From: Lepiota brunneoincarnata
Taxonomy: Eukaryota > Basidiomycota > Agaricomycetes > Agaricales > Agaricaceae
DNA: 64,000 bases
Direction: 5' to 3'
Assembly: GCA_023014365.1 (NCBI GenBank)
Contig: JAEBUN010000004.1
Location: 2,666,001-2,730,000 of the forward strand
Shown: in pieces, positions 48,801 to 59,729 of the stretch
Position numbering within the stretch: the stretch's first letter is position 1
How the letters are laid out: each line of letters starts with the position of its first letter
Notes under the pieces: generated by a model
What the model saw: only the letters and a program-made list of their open reading frames with translations
Database searches by the model: none
Told to the model about the DNA's origin: nothing
Made by a program: the position numbers and the translations under genes

Positions 48801-50540
48801 AAAAGGATAAGATATGTAAGAGATCGTGGGAAACCACCCCTACCTCGCCCAATTCTAGATTACGCTCTGTTAACTTAACGAGCAGGTCCTCTGCATGCAA
48901 GGCATCATCGAGCTGTAGTTTGAGGCCTTCGATCTCTGTCTCTGCGTTGGCGAGTTTTACCAAAGTCTCATCGTACTGGACTAGATTCAAGTTGAGCGAC
49001 GTTGAGACGAGAGGATATTGGCTAACCCTGTAGCTCATCAAGGGTCTCAATGTCCTTCTCCATTTCTTGTATCCGCTTTCGTTGTTCGTGCTCGGTATCT
49101 TGGGACAGGTCGCGTAGCCTAGTAGATGTTAAGCCTCAGAACATCTGCCGCCGCAAACGACTCACTTGATGAGGGCCTCTTTCAATCGTTCGTTCTGCCT
49201 TTCGAGCTGGATATACGCAAGGGAATCTTTTGCGGGAGCTTCTCCGGTTTCTCCACCTGATAGCAGGCGCATTGGTTTGAGCGTTCACGCACAGCCTAAG
49301 ACAGAAGTGCACCTTCACCTTTCAATACTTTCATTTCGACTTCAATCACAGCCAACCTCTCTTTCAACTCCTCCACCTCCGATTCCGCCGCTTCTGCCTT
49401 CTCCTCAGCCATTTCTTTGTCCAACATGGCCATCTCCGACTGTTCCTGGGCATCTACGACCCGACCCTCAGCCAATTGAGCCAGCTGCTGTGCATCTGCT
49501 AGTTCTCGTCGTGTCGCGATGAGGTCCTGTTGTAGCTGGTTAAGCTTGGATTGCAATCTCGGTCGAAGAGCGACGAAGGACTCGGCGTCTGAAAGCCGGT
49601 TTTCAAGTTCGCGGATATGCCGTGCATCGTCGGTGCGCTTGGCTTCGAGGACACGGATCTTGGCACGGAGTTCTTGTATTTCTTGATCATCCGGCACACG
49701 CTGGGACTAGTGTATGCATCAGAGCTAAAGTTAGGCTGGGGCAAATTTACGCACGGGTACTAGGGCGATTGGGGACGTGGTTTGCGGAGGTTGAACTGGA
49801 GATTCTCGTGCTTGGGCTGGAACCCGCGGGGAAAGAGGGGGAGGAGAAGGATGAGATGGGAGGCTGAGTGGGGACGATGTGCGGGGTGCTGTCAATCCAG
49901 GGCCTGCCACTGCTACTAGTCCCTTGATATTAGGCGCGACACTTGAAACATCCGATGCAGGTGACTGGCGTAAGGCCAGCGACCTGCGAGGCTGGAGAGT
50001 GGTGGGTGGTGCTCGTTTGGTAGGAGAGGCGGCCGTCGCACGGACGATCCTATTGGTTGTGGGTGTCGGCTGGGCGATAGTTTGCTGTGGCCTAGTTGCA
50101 GGACTCTGGGAACGGGGAGAGGAGGCGACTGAGGATGCGCTTCCCGGTCCTGACCGCAATGTGCTGGCACGTAGGAGACCCCCACTGCTATTTGTGCGTT
50201 GGTGGCCTGTCGTACGTGCAGCTCCGGATGGGGCTGCTCGCTGGAGATAGGTTAGCAATTTCATGAGGAGAATGTTTATGGTGTTCACCGTCGAAGAGCT
50301 TGCTGCGGGTTCTGTTTCCATGCCATGAATATTCTTAATTTGACTCTGTCGTACAAAAACCCCATAGTTGGCTCTGCAATTGAAGTAGGACACGCCCTGA
50401 ACAGACCCGTCGTTCTTTCCATTTGACTCGTAGAGCTCGATGCCAATCCACCTGCCGATCGCGAACTGGGTCGTGCCAGAATACCGCACGACGCCCCTGC
50501 CTTGTGGGACAGTCACAATGGAGCCCACAGGAGGGTCCAT
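45866..50540 (-). CDS. Dynactin large subunit p150Glued (CAP-Gly and coiled coil)
   Basis: The dynactin subunit that links dynein to microtubules and activates it, needed for nuclear migration in hyphae. ATG 50540 opens an N-terminal CAP-Gly domain: GRGVVRYSGTTQFAIGRW, GIELYESNGKNDGSVQG, YFNCRANYGVFVRQSQI, with the GKNDG microtubule-tip motif. A Ser/Pro/Arg-rich basic region follows (50250-49750), then long coiled coil (IQELRAKIRVLEAK... EEKAEAAESEVEELKERLAVIEVE, 49690-49320; further coils to about 48380), the dynactin domain (48260-46900) and another coil (46826-46500). The C-terminus (46237-45866) has LYRDVIRFSSSPRVVDLSTL and VLERKMQTERLGRRVQGLL. About a dozen introns; one of 48 nt lies at about 50244-50291. 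The ATG is 287 bp from the divergent Raptor ATG. Confidence 0.9.
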
Positions 50541-50827
50541 TGCGGGAACAGCTGTGAGTAAAGATATGAGGATGCGTTCATCGTAACAAGTGTGACAAAT
50601 AAGACTCCATACGGTCCTCTGTCCATAACAGCTCTCGACTCTCCGACCACTCCCAACGGTCGCCCGTCGCACCGTCTACTTGCGATACTGGTGCCTCGGG
50701 CTTCAGCGGCTGGTCAGGTGCATTTTGATTATCTGTCGCTGCAAATTCTGGCCGACAGCTAATTCCCGGTCTGGTTTACGTCCCAGCTACAGATTAGGAA
50801 CCGCGAACGACAACAAACGGGCAGGCG
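50541..50827. promoter_or_regulatory. Shared divergent promoter of dynactin p150 and Raptor
   Basis: The only 287 bp between the two start codons, which face away from each other. No clear TATA box; core elements could not be assigned. Confidence 0.5.
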
Positions 50828-53800
50828 ATGTTCGGATCATCTCAGATACTGCAAAATGGGCCCAAGTACGTTGACAGTGAGTCCCCCAATGCCTGAGCTC
50901 TAGGTTGCTCGCTCCTCATATCAAGGATCTAGGCAGCCATTGGCCTCAACCTTCCGCGTCAAGAATAGGAACTCACAGTTCAGATTCGGACACCGAGCGC
51001 GAATACCATTCTAATTCACTCTCTGACCCGTCCGCACGGCTCCAGAGGGGTGACGAGACGAATGGTATCCTCAGCCCAGAAGAAAACGCGAATCCGTCCA
51101 TGGAAACCCTACCTGACCCTGCACCTCCAATCCCTTACTGGTCTGCCAAGCGACACCTTACATGTGGCAACCCAACCCCAGGACCCCCTTGGTCCCAGCA
51201 GTTTGTACCTTGGCGTGGCTCAGCACCTGGAAAACTAAAGACTGCCAATGCTGCCCTCGTTCTGTGCCTTAACATCGATGTCGACCCCCCCGATATCGTT
51301 AAGACCAATCCTTGTGCCGTTTTGGAAAGCTGGGTTGACCCACATACTCTGCCATCACACAAAGCACTGGAGGCTATTGGATCAAACCTTCAGCATCAGT
51401 TCGAAGGACTCAGCCTCAAAATTGCCTATAAACCGATACTGGACCCATCCCTTGAGGATTTGCGCCGTTTCTGCCAAACTTTACGTAGGCAGGCGAAGGA
51501 TGATGCTGTCCTTTTCTATTACAATGGCCATGGTGTTCCCAAACCAACTTCCAGTGGCGAACTATGGTGCTTCAACCGCAACTATACACAATATATTCCC
51601 GTTTCCCTTCAAGAAGTCCAGAGTTGGATAGGGTCACCAGGCGTCTACATATGGGACTGCTCGGCGGCGGGACACCTCCTCAACAACTTTAATGCCTTTG
51701 CTCGGCGGCGCGATCAAGAGACAAGGGCGACGCATGGGGAATTCCCAGAAGGCGTTCATCCCTTCACTGACTCCCTACAACTCGCTGCATGTGGCCCAAA
51801 CGAACAGTTGCCATCATGTCCAGAACTACCCGCCGATGTCTTCACTGCATGCCTCACTTCTCCCATCGATATTGCTCTGCGCTACTTCATCATGAACCAT
51901 CAACTTCCCAGCGGTACCTCTATAGATATGGTTATCCAACTCCCCGGAGACCTCAAAGACCGCCGAACGCCCCTCGGTGAACTTAATTGGATCTTCACTG
52001 CAATAACCGATACCATAGCATGGACAACTTTCCCTCGCGACATCTTTGTCAAATTGTACCGATCTGATCTCCTGATCGCTTCCCTTTTCCGCAACTTCCT
52101 CCTGGCAGAGCGCATCATGAAGAACTATCATTGTACACCGCTCACAGAACCACGACTTCCACCAACCAACACCCACCCTCTATGGGATACATGGGATCTA
52201 GCGGTTGACGCTTGTCTTCGCCAGTTACCCGATCTCCTTTATAGACCTCCGGAGTTGAAAGGCGGCAATCTTGCAAAGCTCGGCCTTACACCTGATAAGC
52301 TAGGTCAGCTGGGCAAAGATCCCCTGGGTAGTCTATTCAAACCACCTGACGCAAAACCCTATGTCTACGTTCCCAATCGTTTTTTTGCTGACCAGCTCAC
52401 CGCCTTTGAGGTTTGGATCTCTCGAGGTGGATCGGCTCTCACAAAGAGGGGACCTATGGCACTGCCAGTGGCAGTTACCACGCAAGAAACCAACTCCACG
52501 CATGCGATCAGTAACGAGAAGGGGGAAACCAAGCCAGCGACAACGGTTTATGGACCACTCAACGAAAAGGAGACCATTGCTCAACGGACTTCAGAAGAGA
52601 TTAGACAAATGCGCCCTAAACTTGACGGCATCAATGACCAGCGGCACCTTGTTCCCCGCAAACCTCCCGATCAACTGCCCATCGTCCTTCAAGTCCTCCT
52701 TTCTCAACCCCATCGCCTTCGCGCTCTCATTCTCCTCTCGCAATTTGTTGACCTCGGACCCTGGGCAGTACACCTCGTACTTACCATCGGCATCTTTCCA
52801 TATATCTCCAAATTACTTCAAGCTGCTGGACAAGACCTCCGCCCTGTGCTCATCTTCATTTGGGCTCGTATCCTAGCTGTTGACCAGTCCGTGCAGGCAG
52901 ATCTCTTCAATTCGTCTGGATTCAAGTATTTCTCGACGGTACTGGGCCTAAAGAACGACGATGTTCTACCAAACAGTTCTGAACACAAAGCGATGTGTTC
53001 CTTCATCCTTGCTGCCGTCTCGCGAGATTTTCCACACGGACAAGCAGCGTGTTGGGCAGAACGCGTGTTCGACAATTGTTATGACCGATTAGAAGAACCC
53101 GACTTCCTGCTGCGTCAGTGGACGGCGCTATGCATTGCGCAGATGTGGGCCGGGAATGATGAGATCAAGGTGTATGGCGTAGATCGGGGGACGCAAGATA
53201 AATTAATCACGATGCTGTCGGATGATTCAGCTGAAGTGCGTTCGGCGGCTTTGTATGCACTTGGGACCTTCATGGGGGCTGGTGGGTCTGCGGACCCAAC
53301 GAAGCCCGCCGGAGGTGGTACAGGGACAATGTATCAATTGGAAGAGCGGATTCATTTTAGGATGGAGGTAGCTGTTGCGACGGGTGCGACACTCGCCATC
53401 AAGGATGATGCCAGCCCTATGTGTAGGAAAGAGCTGCTTGTGGTTATCAGTTGTTTGGTAAAGGAGTGGAGGGGACATTTCGTCGTATGTGCGTGGTTGT
53501 ATTGGGAAGAAGACCGAAAGTGGCGAGCGGGAACGATGGGACATGGTTCGACGGCACATGTCCACGATGACGACGTAACGAATCAGGCTGTAGCGGAGTG
53601 GTTGGATAGCTTTGCGGACAACGATACGTTGAGGGAAGAGAACCGGGTGTTATTGTCGTCGTTCTTTACAATTTTCGTAGTCCTGCTCGACCTCTCCGTG
53701 GACCCATATCCAGAGGTAGCAACGATGGCACAGACAATTGTGGACTACATTATGGCGCTGCTCCTCGAATCGCCGTTCACGAAGCTCGAGAGCTCAACTT

Positions 53801-56165
53801 GGGACACGCCGCCAACTGTTCCTAACGAGAAACGCGGGTCACCGCGCATATATCCGGAAAGGGTCCGCGTTCCCTCGGTGGCCTCAGCAACAGGAGTGAT
53901 ACCCCCATCCTCACCCGTACCCGAACGCCCCCCATTGACAAGGACCGAGACTCATCCACACCCACTATCCAGCACCCTCAAACGTACATCTTCCTTCGCA
54001 AACGCCACATCATCCTTTATCAAGTCAATTGCCTTCCCTTCCACCACTTCCGATGAAGGCAGGTCCTCCCCAGCTCCTCTTCTCTCCGGATCAACAAGCC
54101 TGCAAGAACCAATAGACCTCACTAAACCACCGCCACCAAACCTCCACCGCGCAAAATACGAATCACCCTACCCCGAATCTTCCGAACGCCTGGGCATCGA
54201 CAGGAGGCCCACAAATTCCCCTCGGCCATCTCAGGACATCCCTTATTATGCACACGACTTCCAACCTTACCATGTCGTGGAGGCACTGATGGAAGAGGAT
54301 ATGGAACGATTACGGGCTCGCCGACGTACAGGACTGTACCCGAGAAGAAACCATCACCAGCAACATATGGGTGGTTCTGGTTCTGGAGGGTCGATGCCGA
54401 GCCCTAGTAATAGTAGTTTTTCCCGAGATTCGGGCGATAGCAGTGTGATTTTGGGGCTGGGTACTGGCGCTGGGATACGTGATGTACTCCCTCTGCGGAG
54501 CACATTCTATGACTGGTGTTGTGAGTATTTCAAGGAGCCGCAAATGAGAGTAAGTGTTCTTTGTTGCTCGTAATTTCATCCCCAAATTGGAGCTGAAGTC
54601 TTACTGTCTTTGCAGCAAACAGAGGCCGACGAACCTGGGAGCGTTCAGTATAATTATCAAGTATGGAGGCAACAGAGGAATGAACAGATTAATAGCGAGA
54701 CACAGGAACAAGCTCATCATGCTGGTGCGTATATAATATAACTCCTTTCGAGCGGACCATTGATAGATATTCTATAATAACAGAATATTGTCGCTGGGAC
54801 CGACCCGTTGCAACCATACAAACTGGTGGATACCCCCTCACGATGGCTTTCCACTCCTACGATCAGCAGGTCGTTGTCGCAAACGAGAGTGATATGGTCA
54901 GGTGTGTCATAATCATAAACGTGTGCCGAGACCGTGTTGACATTTGCTCAGTGTCTATGATTGGTCAACGCGCAAACGGTTAAGCCAGTGGTGTAATGGC
55001 AACCCCAAGGGCACAAGTATTACATCTATACATGTCATTAACCAAGATGTTGGTGGTATCATTCTCGTTGGTTCAGGTAAGCACAAGACCTATTTCATCT
55101 AGAGTTTCTATTGAAGGGGTTGTGTAGCCGAGGGAATCGTTCGACTTTACCGCAACTTTGACCCAGTGCTGGAGCAGGGACCGGTCCAAATGGTCAGTGC
55201 ATTCAGAGCATTGAATGAGATTGTACAACTGCGACAAGGAGCTGGCATGATCCTTGACTGGAACCAGTCGGCTGGAACGCTCCTCGTCGGTGGTGATTCC
55301 CGGGTGATCAAAGTATGGGACGCGCAAACGGAAACACAAGGGCTCGTAAGTCTTGCCACAGACAGAACAAAACCTGAGCTGAGGAAGCACATTGCAGGAC
55401 ATGGATACCAATTCTGAGAGTCCAGTCACTGCTATTGCGTCAGATACGGGCGCTTCCCAAACATTTATTTCCAGCTTCGCCGACGGTATGGTCAAGATAT
55501 TTGATCGACGGATTGAAGAGGAGGATTCAATCGTGAGGACTTACTCTGACCATACGTCTTGGGTGCAGAATGTGCGCTGGCATCCAAGGATCGGGCTACA
55601 GTTCCTTTCAGCGAGGTTTGTGCCAGTTCATTTGCCGCGTTCAAGCTGATCCCCACAACATTCTTCTCCGTAGCCTGGATGGACAAGTCAAACTTTGGGA
55701 TATGCGAGGTCACACTGTGCCTGTCAAAACATGGCATATCCAACCTCAAGGCCTCTCCGTATTCGATGCTCACCCTTTAACCGGCGTCGTCGCAACGTAA
55801 GCCTAAGGTTCCCTTTTCCCTCTTCTCTGATCTATATATCCACTTTCAGATCATCTGCTATTAACTCAAGTAGCTGGCGGGCCCAGAAGATCGTCGTCAA
55901 TTCCTTGTCGGACTCACAACCGCTTTCGACCTACCACATTCAGACAGGATTGATAATGTCTCCCTTGCGTTCCTTGCCATCACCATTCATCCCAAGACTC
56001 AGCTCGCTGGCTTTCCACCCGACCGAGATGTTGTATGGTTTGGGTCAGCCTGATGGCTCCAGTAAGCCGCTCTCTTTTGTTTTCCCCCTTCTGCAACTGG
56101 TTTGCTAATGTTTGTTTTTTTTTATAGTCCGCATCATGGGGTGCAAACTTACACCAACAGAGTAA
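50828..56165 (+). CDS. Raptor/Kog1/Mip1, scaffold subunit of TORC1
   Basis: The TORC1 subunit that recruits substrates to the TOR kinase at the vacuole. The start ATG 50828 begins a 38-nt exon (MFGSSQILQNGP) spliced at 50865/50904 to a 3.65-kb exon. The raptor N-terminal caspase-like domain is clear: ALVLCLNIDVDPPDIVKTNP, YYNGHGVPKPTSSGELWCFN, NYTQYIPVSLQEVQSWIGSP, VYIWDCSAAG. HEAT-like repeats follow (LPIVLQVLLSQPHRLRALIL, SAEVRSAALYALGTFMG), then a Ser/Pro-rich insert (53800-54450). Several small exons encode the C-terminal WD40 domain (SVYDWSTRKRLSQW, GIVRLYRNFDPVLEQGP, ILDWNQSAGTLLVGGDSRVIKVWDA, SLDGQVKLWDMRG), ending IRIMGCKLTPTE at 56165. It is about 1,580 residues by my tally and every splice keeps the frame. 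This is the cleanest large gene in the window. Confidence 0.95.
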
Positions 56166-56316
56166 TTGACAGAGGCGATCATCATTGGATACAGTTATAT
56201 CATTTTGTTTTTTAGATATAATAGCATTTTACTTCGCACATCGATAGTATTGTTACAGTCCGCTACCGCTATAAACGTCGGTATTTTTGTAATGGAAAAT
56301 GAAGCGACTTCTCATC

Positions 56317-58801
56317 CTACAAAGGATACATATGTGCCAGCGCAGTGAGGAAAGCAAAATGATCCTCCCGATGATCATCAGGCTGGACCCTGGGATCTGG
56401 CAGCTTGCCAGACCCATCGCCAGCGGGGAAGAGATACAGATATGGATCATAGTACTGGTAAGTTGGCCAAACAGGGGCTTTACCTCCAATATTTGGGTTG
56501 AGATATTTCGTAAACTTGGCCGCATAATCGATCATCAGATAGTAGTCATCCGCAACGGCGACGTCACTGCCATGAGACTAGGGTGGGAGTTCAGGACTGG
56601 CATTATGGTTGAAATGAATCTACTCACCGACCCGAGTGGCTTAGCCTCCTTGAATTGTTTGGACACTGGTGGTAATAAAAGATTATCAGTAGGCAAAAAA
56701 AACAAAACAAAAATGCTGTTCGAAGGGCTGATTGCACTTACAGTAGACCCAAATATCACGTTCCCCAGCCATGGACAGTTCCTCGGTGAAGAACCTACGA
56801 GGAGCCTGGAAAACCATATCACCCTGGAAAGCAGAGATCCGCTTGTACTCTCCCGTCAGATTGTTATTCCTTCCCGTGTCGAATGGTGATCCTTCACTGG
56901 GAGTATTGGGATAGTAACCTTCGAATACCATCATTTCAACCAGCGACATCTCTGGAATCCAAACATTTTTGATCCATGTCCGGAACAGGTTTGGGTCCCT
57001 TTTTATTATTATTATTATTATCATTATCCTCAGAGTCGGCCGAGTGGAAGGTAAGGGCGACGTACGAAAGATAAAGAACAGATAAAGAGAACAGGGTTCC
57101 TTCATCATCAACGTTTCCTAAAGAGAGCGCGCCCAATTCAAGCCCCGGCTTGGAGAGGTCGACGAGAACTTGAACGTACCAGTGACAAGGGGAACCCGAG
57201 AAAATTTTCTGTCTCCAATCAGTTTGTAGGGGTTATCGGTTAAGAAGTCCCCGTCAGCTCTGGGGGACCAGTTGGGCACCAGAGACTATATATATATATA
57301 TGTTTTGTGAGTTTGAATAAAACAATACTCAACCCAAAAATAGGGGTTACCATTTTAGAAAAGAAGCCGTCAGTTGCATTGACAGCGTATCGGAGCCTGT
57401 CCAAGTCGGCTTTACGAAGGCAATTAAGCTGGTCTGCCTCGCCCCCGCAGCCGGTCAGCTCAACGAGGAAGTTAAAACTGGCCTATGACGGAGGTTATTG
57501 TAAGTGGAGCACTATTTCCCATGCCAAAAGGGACTTACTTGTCCCTTTTTAATATCGCCAACAGGAAGTGGAACACCTGACTGAGCAAAAACACCATGGA
57601 ACAAACCAGAATCATCCCCGTTGTAGGCTAGCATCTGCAAAGACGCTGAAATAGCTCCACCAGATTGACCCCATCTAAATAACAGTTCCGTTGGTCATCC
57701 AAAGAGTAAAACACGCCCGCGAAGTCCAGTAACTCACAGAACCACCCTACCAGGGTCACCACCAAAAGACGCAATGTACTTTTGCACCCAACGTAAAGCC
57801 TCCCTCTCTGTATTTCACGTATCCACCTAAGAAAAAAAACGAATTTTCTTCGGTGGATGAATGAAACTCACGATCCCGCAACCCAATGTTCCCAACGCCA
57901 CTGTCTTGAACCTCTTTTGAAGCAAGGAAGCCGTATGCTATTCGACGTTCAGTGAGTTCTCTGAATGAAGTATGGGTTATGCACATACCAGAAAGACTAA
58001 GGGTAGCACAACCATAATCAGGTTGCATCGAAACAGTGAGGCTGTATGAAAACGCACCGATAATTGAAGGAGACAAACATCACATCCTCCCGGTTCGCAA
58101 CCGATTTTTCGACCATAGCTTTGCCCATTCGATCATACCTGATTATCACAGGTCAACGCAACCTCGACGGACAGGAATGCTAGCTCACGTTTGACTGTCA
58201 CCGATGAGAAAGCCACCTGGAGAAGCTGGGTGTCAGATAATGCCGGCTTGATGACACTAGCGAGGGTGGTACCTCCATAAATCCACTAGTTCTTGTTCAA
58301 AAAAAGCTCATCATACTTAGTAGGTCATTATAGTGCTTACAACAGCTACTGGTAGTCGAGACCTCGGAGTTGCAGTTGCAGGCCTGATGATGTTGATGGA
58401 CAGGCCTTGTAGGATGCATTATACGTTAGATTCGGATACTGGGATCGAAGTACTCTTTACGCACAATCCTCGCTCTGGTGCTCCGGAACCGGTACTTTGA
58501 TATGCAGCTCCTCCGCGACTGTCTTCAAGCTCTGAGTAGCGGTAGTCATTACATCATGCTGTATGCATGCTGGGCCATACGCAGAACCATCGATCGTTCC
58601 AACATATCCATCCACGGGTTGGGGCAAGTCAAATCGTGGAGCTGCAGCAAAAGGGATGCCGAGGAAGGACTGAGTTACACCGCCGTGGTTGGTGATGCCA
58701 GTGACCGTCGCGGACCCTAGCGAGACCGTAGGGGCGGGCTGGTCTTGGAAAGCAAGGATGAATTGAAGGGCACTCGAGAACAGGGAGGACAGTGTGAGCA
58801 T
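56317..58801 (-). CDS. Secreted type-B carboxylesterase/lipase
   Basis: An alpha/beta hydrolase. Read leftwards from ATG 58801: a signal peptide (MLTLSSLFSSALQFILAFQ), TVSLGSATVTGI... FLGIPFAAAP, SEDCALSINIIRPA, the oxyanion-hole segment WIYGGGFLIGDSQT (joined over an intron at about 58273-58209), FNYRLPGFGFLASKEV, IGLRD, the nucleophile motif WGQSGGAISASLQ (about 57675), FAQSGVPLP, DDEGTLF with the probable catalytic Glu (about 57105), and the C-terminal FTKYLNPNIGG... HREDHFAFLTALAHMYPL ending at 56317. The substrate is unknown. An Asn-rich insert (DNDNNNN) encoded by an ATT-type triplet run at 57002-57022 follows the Glu motif. At least ten introns; some central exons were not resolved. 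Confidence 0.85.
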
Positions 58802-59729
58802 CCTTTTCAACAAGCCACGAAGAAGTAAGAGGATCTATTTATCTCTCGAAGGCTCGAAGCGCCAACAGCCGGAAGCGACCGTCTTGACAGGTGGAATGGT
58901 CCATGATGGGAGAGGGGCAGAATCCGCGACAGAAGCCTGAACACGAGTGCGGTGTTGGGAAGGAGCCGAAAAACCAGACCATTGACTTTGACGGCACCTC
59001 TCCAACGTCAGCTGATGAAGCCTGAAACGAAAACGTAAGTTCTATCAAGTGGATACGGGGTTCATAACGAGGCAATGAGCCCCAAGACTCGATACACACA
59101 GAGAGAAGGACATCAGAACTGTATATGGAACACGTTCTGGAACAACAACCTGACATAACAAAGCACCCGCCTCGGTTCGCAGTCCTCCGCGTTTACTGTC
59201 GCCCGTCTTACGACCCTAACGGCCTCGAGTTGTCTATCTGTGCTCTAGCCCACTCACCTTCTATTCGCTCACAGTTAATTGAAAATCGCATCTTTGACAA
59301 GAAATGGTGATTAAGTCATCAGCACCCCAGATATATAATTGACTCCCCGAGGATCATGATTGAGCTGATCTTGGCAAATTAGGTACCATCGGATTCTCGC
59401 GGTAGGGAAACGCTCAGTGAGAACGGGGATGTGCTTGAGATATTGTCCCCACGCCAGCGAATAGGGGCTTCAACATGAGGCCCGAGGCCCCTGAGGTATA
59501 ACAATCGTTGAGTATTAAATCGCTACGCTATGCCACACGATTAATGGGAAAGCGAGAGGTGTGCAATCACGATAAGGATGTCACGCCCGAGGCACTGCAA
59601 GCGGTAGAGTAGTTGTGTGCGGTGTTTGTATCCATTAGGAATACAGGGTGTAATCAGACCATCGCTTCCTCGTCACAACTCCCACACCCTGGATGATGAG
59701 AACCGAGGAATAAGCAATGAATTAACGTT
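58802..59729. other. Intergenic, no gene seen
   Basis: Contains the promoter of the carboxylesterase gene and the 3' region of the RNA-repair-like gene. A 61-codon frame at 59125-59310 has no family resemblance. Confidence 0.4.
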
